DNA from: Bradyrhizobium lablabi
Lineage (GTDB): Bacteria; Pseudomonadota; Alphaproteobacteria; Rhizobiales; Xanthobacteraceae
Length of the DNA stretch: 64,000 bases
Assembly: GCF_900141755.1 (NCBI RefSeq)
Contig: NZ_LT670844.1
Span: 3,038,001 to 3,102,000, forward strand
Reading direction: 5' to 3'
The position numbers and the translations under genes are program-made. The notes under the pieces were generated by a model. It ran no database searches, was not told where the DNA came from, and was given only the letters and a program-made list of their open reading frames with translations. The first letter of the stretch is position 1. Each line of letters opens with the position of its first letter. Positions 37,652-48,982 of this stretch are shown in pieces.

Positions 37652-39331
37652 TCATGACCGACCTCCTGATGCGACCTGTTGCTTCGCCTGCGCAGGCTGC
37701 CGGTTGCGCAATTCGTGGCGCGAGAGTTTGCCGACCGAGGTGCGCGGCAGTTCGTCGACGAAATCGAGCGCGGCCGGAATTTCGTGTTTCCCCAGTTTGC
37801 CGGAGAGGAATGTTTTAAGCTCTTCCAGGGTGAATGGAGTTGCGCCAGCGCGCAATTTGACAAAGGCCTTCGCCGCCTCGCCGCGGTAATCGTCGGGAAT
37901 GCCGATCACGATCACCTCATGCACGGCGGGATGGGTGTAGATCGACTGCTCGATCATCTGCGGATAGACGTTAAACCCGCCGGAGATGATCATGTCCTTC
38001 TTGCGGTCGACCAGATAAAAATAGCCATCGGCATCCATGTAGCCGATGTCGCCGGTCAGGAACCGGTCGCCGACAAAAGCTTCCGCGGTTTCCTTCGGCC
38101 GGTTCCAGTAACCCTTGGTGACGTTCGGCCCTCTGATCCGGATTTCGCCGACCTCGCCCACGGGCAGCACCTTGTTCGGATCGTCGAGCGCAACCACGTC
38201 GAGTTCGATGCCCGGCAGCATCAGCCCGATCGAGCCCGGCTTGTCCGGACCATCCTGCGGATGCGCGGTGCCGGGCGAGCAAGTCTCGGTCATGCCCCAG
38301 CCGCTCTTCAGCTTCATGCCCACCTTGCGCTCGAAGATTTTTGCGACCTCGACCGGCAGCGGCGCGCCGCCCGAGCCGCAGCTCGCCAGCGAGGAAAGAT
38401 CGCGCTTGTCGAGATCGGGCAGCGCCGCGATCGCGATCCACATGGTGGGAACGCCGGGAAACGCGGTCGCGCGCTTCACCTCGATGTCGCGCATCACGGC
38501 TTCGACATCAAAGCGCTGGTGCAGCGAAATCAGATTGCCGCGCTGGAGCGAGGACAGCATCACGACCGTCAGCGCGAAGATGTGAAACAGCGGCAGCACG
38601 CAGACCACGCGCTCGATCGCGTCGCGCTTGGCGCGGGCCGCCTTGCCCCAGACATCGTACATCGACACCGCCGAAGTCAGATTGCCGTGGCTGAGCATGG
38701 CGCCCTTCGGCAAGCCCGTGGTGCCGCCGGTATATTGCAACAGCGCGACGTCATCGGCGTCGATCGAAGGCCATTGCGAGGGCTTCGTCGCACCGTCGAT
38801 GAACTGCCGGTAGGTGATGATCGCAGGACTTGCCGGCAGCGGCGTCTGCGGCGTTCCGACCTTGCCCCAGTGGTCGTCCTCGCAGACGATCAGGCGGTCG
38901 AGCAGGCCTTTTGCCAAAAACTTCAGCGCCGTCGGCAATAGTGCCGAAAGATTGGAAGTGACGAGAATGCGTGCGCCGCTGTCGCTGAGCTTGTGCGACA
39001 GCGCGATCTCGCCGTCGAGCGGCGACAGATGCACGATCCGCGCGCCTGCCTTCAGCGCGCCGAAGAAGTTGATCGGATGATCGGGGGTGTTGCCGAGGAA
39101 CAGTGCCACTGAATGGTTCTTGCCGTAACCGGCGCGCAGGAAGGCTGCGGCCGCCACCTCGACCATCGCTTCCAGTTCGGCGTAGCTAATCGGGCGGTCG
39201 CGGAATTCGATCGCCGGCCGCGCGCCATATTGCATGGCCGCATTCGACAACAGATCAGGGAGCGTGCCCCGCGCGATCGGATCGTCCCAATGGACGCCTT
39301 CCGGATAAAACTGTTCGCCGGGATGGGTCAT
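37652..39331 (-). CDS. pimA: Dicarboxylate--CoA ligase, PimA-like
   Basis: 559 residues. AMP-forming acyl-CoA ligase: ATP motif YTGGTTGLPKGAMLSHGN, the A5 block GWGMTETCSP, LTGDIGYMDADGYFYLVDRKKDMIISGGFNVYP with the hinge region, and the catalytic lysine near the end in RTSVGKL. The N-terminus (FYPEGVHWDDPIARGTLPDLL) agrees with my memory of R. palustris PimA, which activates straight-chain dicarboxylates such as pimelate and also fatty acids. It starts the beta-oxidation served by the neighbours. The gap to the upstream pimF-like gene holds a family C repeat. Confidence 0.88.
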   Translation of the reverse strand: MTHPGEQFYPEGVHWDDPIARGTLPDLLSNAAMQYGARPAIEFRDRPISYAELEAMVEVAAAAFLRAGYGKNHSVALFLGNTPDHPINFFGALKAGARIVHLSPLDGEIALSHKLSDSGARILVTSNLSALLPTALKFLAKGLLDRLIVCEDDHWGKVGTPQTPLPASPAIITYRQFIDGATKPSQWPSIDADDVALLQYTGGTTGLPKGAMLSHGNLTSAVSMYDVWGKAARAKRDAIERVVCVLPLFHIFALTVVMLSSLQRGNLISLHQRFDVEAVMRDIEVKRATAFPGVPTMWIAIAALPDLDKRDLSSLASCGSGGAPLPVEVAKIFERKVGMKLKSGWGMTETCSPGTAHPQDGPDKPGSIGLMLPGIELDVVALDDPNKVLPVGEVGEIRIRGPNVTKGYWNRPKETAEAFVGDRFLTGDIGYMDADGYFYLVDRKKDMIISGGFNVYPQMIEQSIYTHPAVHEVIVIGIPDDYRGEAAKAFVKLRAGATPFTLEELKTFLSGKLGKHEIPAALDFVDELPRTSVGKLSRHELRNRQPAQAKQQVASGGRS

Positions 39332-39372
39332 GCGCGCATCGCCGATCGCGAGGTGAGCGCTGCTGCGCAGGC

Positions 39373-39507
39373 TCCCCTCCCCCTTGCGGGGAGGGGTTGG
39401 GGAAGGGGGTCCACACGGGCAGTCCCACCTTCGCCCTGTGAGCTACGGCGGGCAGTCCCGATGCGGCTACCCCCCGCCCTAACCCTCCCCCGCAAGGGGG
39501 AAGGGAA
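39373..39507 (+). repeat. Intergenic palindromic repeat, family C copy 4
   Basis: Outer arms CTCCCCTCCCCCTTGCGGGG and CCTCCCCCGCAAGGGGGAAGG around a centre with a repeated CGGGCAGTCCC (near 39418 and 39449). It separates the pimF-like and pimA-like genes. Confidence 0.8.
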
Positions 39508-39533
39508 CGGAGAAACTGTGCTGTTAATCACCA

Positions 39534-41630
<2,097 letters not shown>

Positions 41631-41714
41631 GAGACTCTCCCTGGAATAAGCTGCGCTTCGTTGTGTTGTTGTTAACGTGAACCGCTTGACTTGCGTTTAC
41701 CGGCTATTTCGCAC

Positions 41715-41733
41715 TGCGGAATTTAATTCCACA
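41715..41733 (+). promoter_or_regulatory. Candidate IclR-type operator
   Basis: TGCGGAATTTAATTCCACA: arms TG-N-GGAAT and ATTCC-N-CA around TTA. It resembles the Escherichia coli IclR consensus TGGAAATNATTTCCA. It sits between the divergent pimF-like and iclR-like genes, about 85 bp from the former and 65 bp from the latter, where a regulator of both would bind. A TTGACA hexamer follows at 41736, but no clear -10 was found. Confidence 0.6.
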
Positions 41734-41797
41734 TCTTGACACGGAGGGTTATTTTGAAGCAGGTCCGTTGTCAACGAGGTCCGTACAGCGGCAGGAA

Positions 41798-42658
41798 ATG
41801 AAACGTCCAGGCAAGAAGGTGGCGACCGATCGCAGCTTCGTCGTCGCGCTTTCCCGCGGCCTTGATGTGCTACGCGCATTCCGTCCCAACGACGGGCTTC
41901 TTGGCAATCAGGAGATCGCGGCCCGTACCAACTTGCCAAAGCCGACCGTTTCCCGGCTGACCTATACTTTGACCAAGCTCGGTTACCTTACACCCGTTCC
42001 GCGGTTCGAGAAATATCAGTTGGCGCCGTCAGCCATGTCGCTCGGCTATGCCGCCCTTGCCAATCTCGGCGTTCGGCATTTGTCCGAGCCGTTTCGCGAG
42101 GAAGTGATGCGGGAGACCGGCGGCGCGGTCGCGGTCGGCGGCCGCGATCGCACCAGCATGATCTATTTCGGCCAGAGCCGCGGCATGACTCTCGGCGTTC
42201 AACTGGACGTCGGTTCGCGAATACCGATTGCAACCACGGCCATGGGCCGCGCCTATATCTGGGCGCTGCCGCCCGACGAGCGGGCCGCCTTACTGCGCGA
42301 ACTGCGCGAACATTACGGCAGCCGCTGGCCGAAGATGCGCGACGGCATGGAGCGCGCCGGCGAAACGGTGGCAAAACTCGGTTTTGCCATCTCGGCGGGC
42401 GAATGGCATGACGACATCCATGCGGTCGGCGTTGCGCTGAAGCTGAACGACGGAACCGGTCCTTACGCGTTTAACTGTGGCGCTCCGGCATTCCGTTTTA
42501 CGGAAGATCGGCTGCGCAACGATATTGGACCTCGCCTCGTGGCGATGGTAAGGAACATCGAAGCCGCCTTGGGCGGCGCGGCGCCGCAATCAAAAAAAGA
42601 CAATAAGAAGTTGAAATCAGGAGGGAAAGTTGCACGTGTGGTCGAGGGGATCAGATAG
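41798..42658 (+). CDS. IclR family transcriptional regulator
   Basis: 286 residues from the ATG at 41798; a TTG at 41768 would add ten residues. The winged helix-turn-helix lies at ~15-75 (SRGLDVLRAFRPNDGLLGNQEIAARTNLPKPTVSRLTYTL), followed by the linker GYLTPVPRFEKYQLAP. The effector domain (~95-265) has the usual IATTAMGRAYIWALP and a late FNCGAPAFR block. It is divergent from the pim-like operon and lies 72 bp before livGFHM on the same strand. It is likely to govern the former and perhaps the latter in response to a CoA ester or acid. The C-terminal tail is lysine-rich. Confidence 0.9.
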   Translation: MKRPGKKVATDRSFVVALSRGLDVLRAFRPNDGLLGNQEIAARTNLPKPTVSRLTYTLTKLGYLTPVPRFEKYQLAPSAMSLGYAALANLGVRHLSEPFREEVMRETGGAVAVGGRDRTSMIYFGQSRGMTLGVQLDVGSRIPIATTAMGRAYIWALPPDERAALLRELREHYGSRWPKMRDGMERAGETVAKLGFAISAGEWHDDIHAVGVALKLNDGTGPYAFNCGAPAFRFTEDRLRNDIGPRLVAMVRNIEAALGGAAPQSKKDNKKLKSGGKVARVVEGIR

Positions 42659-42730
42659 CCTTCATCATCGCGACCAGCGAACGGGTTCGCATGGTCACTC
42701 CAGCCCAGCGCGTGATATGGGCGGGACCAG

Positions 42731-43528
42731 ATGACGCAGGCACAGCTCGCGCAGGGACAAGATCCCCTGCTTGCGGTCCGCGACGTCAGCGTCGTGTTCG
42801 GCGGCATCGTCGCGTTGAATGGCGTGTCCTTTGACATGCATCAGGGCCAGATTCTCGGCCTGATCGGGCCGAACGGCGCCGGCAAGACCACCCTCTTCAA
42901 TTGCCTTTCCCGGCTCTACCAGCCGAGCGCCGGCGACATCCTGATGGAAGGCCGCAGCATTCTGACGCGTCCGCCGCACCGGATCGCCGAAATCGGCATC
43001 GGCCGCACCTTCCAGAACGTAGCCCTGTTTGCCAATCTGTCGGTGCTCGACAACGTCCGGGTCGGCACCCATTCCCGCACCAACAGCGACATCATCAGCG
43101 ACTCCCTGAAGCTGCCCTGGGTGCGCCGCGGCGAGGCCGCCCTCAACAAGCACGTCCACGACATCGTCAGCTATCTCGACCTCGACGACGTCGCCCATGT
43201 CACGGTTTCCGGATTGCCGTTCGGCACCCAGAAGCGCGTCGAATTGGCCCGCGCGCTCGCGGCCGATCCGAAGATCCTGCTGCTCGACGAGCCCGCCGGC
43301 GGCCTCAACCACGAGGAAGTTCACGTGCTCGGCGACCTCATTCGAAGGATTCGCGACGAACGCAACGTCACCATCCTGCTGGTCGAGCATCACATGGGCC
43401 TGGTGATGTCGATCGCCGACCACGTGGTGGCGCTGAATTTCGGCCGCAAGCTCGCCGAGGGGACGCCGGCCAAGGTGCAATCCGACCCGGACGTCATCAA
43501 GGCCTATCTGGGGAGCAAGGACCAATGA
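42731..43528 (+). CDS. livG: Branched-chain amino acid-type ABC transporter ATPase LivG
   Basis: 265 residues. ABC ATPase with Walker A GPNGAGKTT, the LivG-type block RPPHRIAEIGIGRTFQNVALF, a degenerate signature SGLPFGTQKRVELARAL in place of LSGGQ, and Walker B ILLLDEPAGGL. It ends GTPAKVQSDPDVIKAYLG, a LivG hallmark. The weakened signature is common in this subfamily. It is the first of four transporter genes. The stop overlaps the livF start (ATGA). Confidence 0.93.
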   Translation: MTQAQLAQGQDPLLAVRDVSVVFGGIVALNGVSFDMHQGQILGLIGPNGAGKTTLFNCLSRLYQPSAGDILMEGRSILTRPPHRIAEIGIGRTFQNVALFANLSVLDNVRVGTHSRTNSDIISDSLKLPWVRRGEAALNKHVHDIVSYLDLDDVAHVTVSGLPFGTQKRVELARALAADPKILLLDEPAGGLNHEEVHVLGDLIRRIRDERNVTILLVEHHMGLVMSIADHVVALNFGRKLAEGTPAKVQSDPDVIKAYLGSKDQ

Positions 43529-44238
43529 CGGCGATGCTCAACGTCAAGGATTTGCGGGCCTATTACGGCCAGGTGCAGGCGCTTCATGGTCTCAGTTTTG
43601 CGCTCAACGAGGGCAGCCTGACCACGCTCCTGGGGGCCAACGGCGCCGGCAAGACCACCACCCTGCGCGCGATCTGCAGCATGGTGCGCTCGACCGGCGC
43701 GATCGAATTCGAAGGCAAGCCGTTGTCCGGCCGGTCGACCGAGAACGTCGTCCGTCTCGGCATTGCACATGTGCCGCAGGGCCGCGGCACCTTCACCACC
43801 ATGACGGTGGAGGAAAATCTGCAGCTCGGCGCGATCACACGCAACGACAAGAAGAACATCGTTTCCGATATCGAGCGCATGTACGACCATTTCCCGGTGC
43901 TCAAGCAGCGCTATGCCCAGCAGGCCGGCACGCTGTCGGGCGGCGAGCAGCAGATGCTGGCGGTCGCCCGCGCGCTGATGCTGCGTCCGCGGCTGATGCT
44001 ATTGGACGAGCCGTCGTTCGGGCTGGCGCCGCTGATCGTGCGCGACCTGTTCAAGATCCTCGGCAAGATCAATCGCGAGGACAAGGTCACCATCCTGGTG
44101 GTGGAGCAGAACGCGCAGCTCGCGCTGGAGCTCGCCGACCAGGCCTATGTGATCGAAACCGGCCGCATCGTGATGTCGGGAAACGCCGCCGAGATCGCGA
44201 ATAACGAAGACGTGCGTAAATCCTATCTGGGTTACTAA
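43525..44238 (+). CDS. livF: Branched-chain amino acid-type ABC transporter ATPase LivF
   Basis: 237 residues from the ATG at 43525; a longer frame reaching left into livG is rejected because it would read livG out of frame. Walker A GANGAGKTTT, GIAHVPQGRGTFTTMTVEENL, signature LSGGEQQMLAVARAL, and Walker B LMLLDEPSFGLAP. It ends with GNAAEIANNEDVRKSYLGY, the usual LivF end. It forms the ATPase heterodimer with LivG. Confidence 0.94.
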   Translation: MTAMLNVKDLRAYYGQVQALHGLSFALNEGSLTTLLGANGAGKTTTLRAICSMVRSTGAIEFEGKPLSGRSTENVVRLGIAHVPQGRGTFTTMTVEENLQLGAITRNDKKNIVSDIERMYDHFPVLKQRYAQQAGTLSGGEQQMLAVARALMLRPRLMLLDEPSFGLAPLIVRDLFKILGKINREDKVTILVVEQNAQLALELADQAYVIETGRIVMSGNAAEIANNEDVRKSYLGY

Positions 44239-44251
44239 GGGGAACGCGGTC

Positions 44252-45130
44252 ATGGAGCTTTTCGTCAATCAAATCCTGGCCGGGATTTCCACCGGCGCGA
44301 TCTATGCCTGCATGGCGCTCGCCGTCGTCATGATCTACCAGGCGATCGATCATCTGAATTTCGCGCAGGGCGAAATGGCGATGTTCTCGACCTTCATCTC
44401 CTGGCAGTTGATGCAGTGGGGCGTACCCTATTGGGGCGCCTTTGTGCTCACGCTGGCATTCTCGTTCGCCGGCGGCATCGCGATCGAGAGGTTGCTGTTC
44501 AGGCCGCTGGCGAAAGCGCCGATCCTGACCAACGTTGCCGGTTTCATCGCACTGTACGCGATCATCAACAGCGTCGCCGGCTTGATCTGGGATTTCACCA
44601 TCAAGCAATACCCGACGCCGTTCGGGTCCTCGCCGTTTCTCGGCAGCCAGCTGATCTCGACCCACCAGGCCGGCATGATCGGCATCACTATCCTGCTGTT
44701 GATCGGACTGTATTTCTTCTTCCAGTTCACGCGGATGGGGCTTGCGATGCGGGCGGCCGCCTCGCTGCCTGAATCGGCGCGGCTGGTCGGCATCAACACC
44801 TCGTGGATGATCGCGCTCGGCTGGGGCATGGCGGCCGCGATCGGCTCGATCGCCGGCATGATGATCGCGCCGGTGGTGTTTCTGGAGCCGAACATGATGC
44901 TCGGCGTCCTGATCTACGGATTTGCCGCCGCGGTCCTCGGCGGGCTGACCAGTCCGTTCGGCGCGGTCATCGGCGGCTTCCTGGTCGGCATCTTCGAAAA
45001 TCTGGTCGGGACCTATATCCCCGGCGTCGGCAATGAATTGAAACTGCCGATCGCGCTGGCGCTGATCATCACCGTCCTGGTCGTCAAACCCGCCGGCCTG
45101 TTCGGCCGGCCCATCGTGAAGCGAGTTTGA
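44252..45130 (+). CDS. livH: Branched-chain amino acid-type ABC transporter permease LivH
   Basis: 292 residues, eight or so membrane helices. Starts with QILAGISTGAIYACMALAVVMIYQAIDHLNFAQGEM, the LivH pattern. The cytoplasmic loop is MRAAASLPESARLVGINTSWMIALGW, and AAVLGGLTSPFGAVIGGFLVGIFENLVG closes it. It is a channel subunit with LivM. The N-terminal GAIYACMALAVV helix and the MGLAMRA loop are complete, so it should be functional. Confidence 0.94.
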   Translation: MELFVNQILAGISTGAIYACMALAVVMIYQAIDHLNFAQGEMAMFSTFISWQLMQWGVPYWGAFVLTLAFSFAGGIAIERLLFRPLAKAPILTNVAGFIALYAIINSVAGLIWDFTIKQYPTPFGSSPFLGSQLISTHQAGMIGITILLLIGLYFFFQFTRMGLAMRAAASLPESARLVGINTSWMIALGWGMAAAIGSIAGMMIAPVVFLEPNMMLGVLIYGFAAAVLGGLTSPFGAVIGGFLVGIFENLVGTYIPGVGNELKLPIALALIITVLVVKPAGLFGRPIVKRV

Positions 45131-45132
45131 TC

Positions 45133-46149
45133 ATGAGCGCAATTCAGGAAGTCGTCACCGAAGCCCCGGCGGTAGAGGCCGTTCCCAAGCGGGCCATGAC
45201 GCTCGGCGCCGGAACCTCGCTGGTGGTGCTGGCGTTGCTGATCGCGGCGCCCTTGTTCGTCAAGAACTTCATCATCTTCCAGCTGACGATGCTCCTGATC
45301 TACGGGCTCGCGGTGCTGGCGCTCAACATCCTGACCGGCGGCAGCGGCCAATTCTCGCTCGGCCAGAGCGCGTTCTACGCGGTCGGCGCCTACACCTCGG
45401 CGATCCTGATGGAACATCTGGGCATGAATTACGCCCTGACCTTGCCGATCGCCGGCATCATCTGCTTCGGCTTCGGATTCCTGTTCGGCCAGCCGGCGCT
45501 GCGGCTCTCCGGTGTCTATCTGGCGCTGGCGACCTTCGCCTTGGCGACCGCGATGCCGCAACTGCTAAAACTCGGCTATTTCGAGAACTGGACCGGCGGC
45601 GTGCAGGGCCTGGTCGTGACCAAACCCGACGCGCCGTTCGGGCTGCCGATGTCGCAGGACATGTGGCTCTATTACTTCACGCTCGTCGTCACCATCGCGA
45701 TCTATATCTTCTCGGTCAACCTGCTGAGGTCGCGTTCGGGGCGCGCCTTCATGGCGATCCGCGACAACGAGATCGCGGCCTCCGCCATGGGCATCGACGT
45801 TGCGCTGTACAAGACGCTGGCGTTCGGGGTCTCCGCCGGCATCACCGGCGTTGCCGGCGGCCTGGGCGCGATCGCCGTGCAGTTCGTCGCGCCCGACGGC
45901 TACACCATCCAGCTCGCGATATCGCTGTTTCTCGGCATGGTGGTCGGCGGCGTCGGATGGCTGCCCGGATCGATCGTGGGTTCGGCCTTCATCATTTTCG
46001 TACCGAACATCGCGGAGGGCATCTCAAAAGGCCTCTCCGGCGCGGTGTTCGGCGTGCTGCTGTTCCTCGTGATCTTCCTGGTGCCGCATGGCGCAAGGCA
46101 AGTCGCCATGGTCGCCCATCAACTGGTCGGCAAGTTCAAGAAAAATTAA
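45133..46149 (+). CDS. livM: Branched-chain amino acid-type ABC transporter permease LivM
   Basis: 338 residues from the ATG at 45133, two bases after the livH stop. About nine membrane helices. LivM motifs: ILTGGSGQFSLGQSAFYAVGAYTSA, RLSGVYLALATFALA, LRSRSGRAFMAIRDNEIAASAMGIDVALYKTLAF, and GGVGWLPGSIVGSAF. Channel partner of LivH. It is followed 12 bases later by the first binding-protein gene with AAGGAG before it, so the five genes form one unit. Confidence 0.94.
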   Translation: MSAIQEVVTEAPAVEAVPKRAMTLGAGTSLVVLALLIAAPLFVKNFIIFQLTMLLIYGLAVLALNILTGGSGQFSLGQSAFYAVGAYTSAILMEHLGMNYALTLPIAGIICFGFGFLFGQPALRLSGVYLALATFALATAMPQLLKLGYFENWTGGVQGLVVTKPDAPFGLPMSQDMWLYYFTLVVTIAIYIFSVNLLRSRSGRAFMAIRDNEIAASAMGIDVALYKTLAFGVSAGITGVAGGLGAIAVQFVAPDGYTIQLAISLFLGMVVGGVGWLPGSIVGSAFIIFVPNIAEGISKGLSGAVFGVLLFLVIFLVPHGARQVAMVAHQLVGKFKKN

Positions 46150-46161
46150 CAAGGAGAAACA

Positions 46162-47394
46162 ATGCTTTCTGCAAGAATACTACGAATCGCCGCGTTTTCG
46201 ACGGCGGTCATCGCTTTCGCTACCACCTCGGGCACCGCACTTGCCCAAAAGAAATACGACACCGGTGCGACCGATACCGAAATCAAGCTCGGCAACATCA
46301 TGCCCTATAGCGGCCCGGCGTCGGCCTATGGCGTGATCGGCAAGATCGAAGACGCCTATTTCAAAATGATCAACGAGCAGGGCGGCATCAACGGCCGCAA
46401 GATCAATTTCATCAGCTACGACGACGGCTATAGCCCGCCGAAAGCCGTCGAACAGGCCCGCAAGCTGGTCGAGAGCGACGAGGTTCTCTTCCTGTTCGGG
46501 CCGCTGGGGACGCCGTCGAACTCGGCGATTCAGAAATACCTGAACTCCAAGAAGGTGCCCCAGCTCTTCGTTGCAACCGGCGCGACCAAATTCGGCGACT
46601 ACAAGGATTTTCCCTGGACCATGGGATGGCAGCCTGCCTACCAGAGCGAGGGCCGCATCTACGCGAAGTATCTCTTGAAGGAGAAGCCTGACGCAAAGAT
46701 CGCGATCATGTATCAGAACGACGATTTCGGTAAGGACCTGTTGAAGGGCCTGAAAGACGGTCTCGGCGACAAGGCATCTTCCATGATCGTGGCCGAGGAG
46801 AGCTACGAGGTGGCAGAGCCGACCATCGACTCGCACATCGTCAAGCTGAAAGCGACCGGAGCGGACGTCTACTTCAGCATGACCACGCCGAAATTCGCCG
46901 CCCAGAGCATCAAGAAGGTGGCCGAACTCGGCTGGAAGCCGATGTACTTCCAGAGCAATGTCGGAGCGTCCGTCGGATCGGTGCTGCAGCCCGCCGGTTT
47001 CGAGAATGCGCAAGATATTCTCTCCGCAGCCTATGCCAAGGACGGCGCCGACGCGCAGTGGGACAATGACGAGGGCATGAAGAAATTCTACGCCTTCCTT
47101 GCGAAGTACGCGCCGGAGGCCAACAAGGCCGACGGGTCGGTCGTGTTCGGCTACGGTCAGGCTCAAACCATGGTGCAAGTGCTGAAGCAGGCCGGCGACA
47201 ACCTCACGCGCGAAAACATCATGAAGCAGGCCGCCAGCATCAAGGATTTCGCCCCCGACACGCTGCTGCCGGGCGTGAAAATCAACACCAGTGCGACGGA
47301 TTTCTATCCGATCGAACAGCTCCAGATGATGCGGTTCAAGGGTCAGAAGTGGGATCTGTTCGGACCCGTCATCAGCGGGGAAGTCGGCGGCTAG
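46162..47394 (+). CDS. ABC transporter substrate-binding protein, Liv type, paralogue 1
   Basis: 410 residues with a signal peptide (RILRIAAFSTAVIAFATTSG, cleavage near ALAQ). The mature start KKYDTGATDTEIKLGNIMPY is shared with the two proteins encoded next. Periplasmic binding protein of the LivK/AmiC class. It differs from paralogues 2 and 3 in the hinge-pocket stretch (WKPMYFQSNVGASVGSVLQP versus WKPLHILNNVSASIGAV), so its ligand may differ. It is joined to livGFHM and is the probable main partner of that channel. A repeat and a terminator follow. Confidence 0.92.
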   Translation: MLSARILRIAAFSTAVIAFATTSGTALAQKKYDTGATDTEIKLGNIMPYSGPASAYGVIGKIEDAYFKMINEQGGINGRKINFISYDDGYSPPKAVEQARKLVESDEVLFLFGPLGTPSNSAIQKYLNSKKVPQLFVATGATKFGDYKDFPWTMGWQPAYQSEGRIYAKYLLKEKPDAKIAIMYQNDDFGKDLLKGLKDGLGDKASSMIVAEESYEVAEPTIDSHIVKLKATGADVYFSMTTPKFAAQSIKKVAELGWKPMYFQSNVGASVGSVLQPAGFENAQDILSAAYAKDGADAQWDNDEGMKKFYAFLAKYAPEANKADGSVVFGYGQAQTMVQVLKQAGDNLTRENIMKQAASIKDFAPDTLLPGVKINTSATDFYPIEQLQMMRFKGQKWDLFGPVISGEVGG

Positions 47395-47396
47395 AA

Positions 47397-47493
47397 GCGT
47401 TTTCAAGCGAAGTGGAAACCGGTTCGCGTTAAGAAAACGCGTCAAATCAAAAATCTAGAGCCCCGTTTCGATGGAATCGAAACGGGGCTCTAG
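47397..47493 (+). repeat. Palindromic repeat, family D form, with a perfect 39-base hairpin
   Basis: AGCGTTTTCAAGCGAAGTGG..AAACCGGTTCGCGTTAAGAA, AAACGCGTCAAATC, then CTAGAGCCCCGTTTCGAT (47455-47472), loop GGA, and its exact complement (47476-47493), an 18-bp perfect stem. The same composite is, as I recall, scattered through Bradyrhizobium genomes. It may also help end transcription of the upstream gene. Confidence 0.85.
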
Positions 47494-47541
47494 GCCGCGC
47501 CTTTCACGGGTCTGTGACCCGACCCTGTTCGACTAAATGAC

Positions 47542-47573
47542 GCCCCCTGCGACGCTGTCGCAGGGGGCTTTTT
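47542..47573 (+). terminator. Rho-independent terminator between binding-protein paralogues 1 and 2
   Basis: Perfect 12-bp stem GCCCCCTGCGAC (47542-47553) with GTCGCAGGGGGC (47557-47568), loop GCT, then TTTTTGTT. The tail and following bases (CTTTTTGTTGCTGG, then GGTATTCAATCC) recur after paralogue 2. Confidence 0.9.
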
Positions 47574-47673
47574 GTTGCTGGTCGGCTGCGGAAGGTATTC
47601 AATCCGGCGAGGAGCCAACAAGCGCTCCCAATCAAGAAAATCGACACATTCAACCGGGACCAAGGAGGTCGAC

Positions 47674-48903
47674 ATGCCTGCTATCCATTTGCGATTGGGG
47701 GCCTTTTCGGCTGCCCTCGCAGTGCTTGCGTTAGCCAGCAACCCAGCACTGGCGCAAAAGAAATACGACATCGGCGCCACCGATACCGAAATCAAGATCG
47801 GCAACATTATGCCCTATAGCGGGCCCGCCTCCGCCTACGGCGTGATCGGCAAGACCGAACAGGCCTACTTCAACAAGATCAATGCCGAGGGCGGCATCAA
47901 CGGCCGCAAGATCAATTTTATCAGTTACGACGATGCCTATAGCCCCCCGAAGACGGTCGAGCAGGCGCGCAAGCTGGTCGAGAGCGACGAGGTGCTGTTC
48001 ATCTTCAATTCGCTGGGCACGCCGCCGAATTCGGCGATCCAGAAATACATGAACACCAAGAAAGTGCCGCAGCTGTTCGTCGCCACCGGCGCCACCAAGT
48101 GGAACGACCCGAGGGAATTCCCGTGGACCATGGGCTGGCAGCCCAACTACCAGAGCGAATCCCGCATCTACGCCAAGTATATTCTCAAGAATATGCCGAA
48201 TGCCAAGATCGCTATCCTCTACCAGAACGACGACTACGGCAAAGACTACGTCAAGGGCCTGAAGGACGGGCTCGGCGCCAAGGCCCCCTCGATGATCGTC
48301 GCCGAGGAAAGCTACGAAACCACGCAACCCACCATCGATTCGAGCATCGTCAAATTGAAATCGACCGGTGCCGACGTGTTCTTCAACGTCACCACGCCGA
48401 AATTCGCGGCGCAGGCGATCAAGAAGATCTCCGAAATCGAGTGGAAGCCGCTGCATATTCTGAACAACGTCTCCGCCTCGATCGGCGCCGTGATGAAGCC
48501 GGCCGGTTTTGAGAACTCGCAGGGCATCATCTCGTCCACCTACCTGAAGGATGCGTCAGATCCACAGTGGAAGGACGATGCCGGCATGAAGGCCTTCGAC
48601 GAGTTCCTCGCCAAGTACTTCCCTGAAGGCAACCGGGTCGATGCCAACCTGATGTACGGCTACACCGTCGCGCAAGGCCTCGTTTATGTGCTGAAGAACT
48701 GCGGTGACGATCTGACGCGGGCGAACATCATGAAGCAGGCGGCGAGCATCAACGGGCTCGAGCTCGGCGGGCTGCTGCCGGGCATCAAGGCGCAGACCAG
48801 CGCTACTGACTTCGCTCCGATCTCCCAGCTCCAGTTGATGAAATTTAATGGCGAGAAGTGGGATCTGTTCGGCGACATCATCTCCGGCGACGTCGGCGGC
48901 TGA
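47674..48903 (+). CDS. ABC transporter substrate-binding protein, Liv type, paralogue 2
   Basis: 409 residues from the ATG at 47674, with AAGGAGG five bases upstream; a longer frame to the left has no such site. Signal peptide (LRLGAFSAALAVLALASNPA, cleavage near ALAQ), then KKYDIGATDTEIKIGNIMPY. Very similar along its length to paralogue 3 and less so to paralogue 1; the ends WDLFGDIISGDVGG and WDLFGDVISGDVGG differ by one residue. It has a terminator on each side, so it is its own transcription unit, using the livGFHM channel or another one. Confidence 0.92.
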   Translation: MPAIHLRLGAFSAALAVLALASNPALAQKKYDIGATDTEIKIGNIMPYSGPASAYGVIGKTEQAYFNKINAEGGINGRKINFISYDDAYSPPKTVEQARKLVESDEVLFIFNSLGTPPNSAIQKYMNTKKVPQLFVATGATKWNDPREFPWTMGWQPNYQSESRIYAKYILKNMPNAKIAILYQNDDYGKDYVKGLKDGLGAKAPSMIVAEESYETTQPTIDSSIVKLKSTGADVFFNVTTPKFAAQAIKKISEIEWKPLHILNNVSASIGAVMKPAGFENSQGIISSTYLKDASDPQWKDDAGMKAFDEFLAKYFPEGNRVDANLMYGYTVAQGLVYVLKNCGDDLTRANIMKQAASINGLELGGLLPGIKAQTSATDFAPISQLQLMKFNGEKWDLFGDIISGDVGG

Positions 48904-48949
48904 CACCGTTCCGAGCCGGTTATTCCGGCCGGCTGACTACTAAAAAGGC

Positions 48950-48982
48950 AGCCCCTGCGGCAATGCTGCAGGGGCTTTTTGT
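48950..48982 (+). terminator. Rho-independent terminator between paralogues 2 and 3
   Basis: 9-bp stem AGCCCCTGC (48950-48958) with GCAGGGGCT (48968-48976), then TTTTTGTT. The hairpin differs in sequence from the one at 47542, but the tail CTTTTTGTTGCTGG is identical. Confidence 0.85.

Noticed and set aside
42901..44238. Extended 445-codon frame for livF
   Set aside because: The first ~208 codons read livG in the wrong frame; the LivF start at 43525 overlaps the livG stop as expected in such operons.
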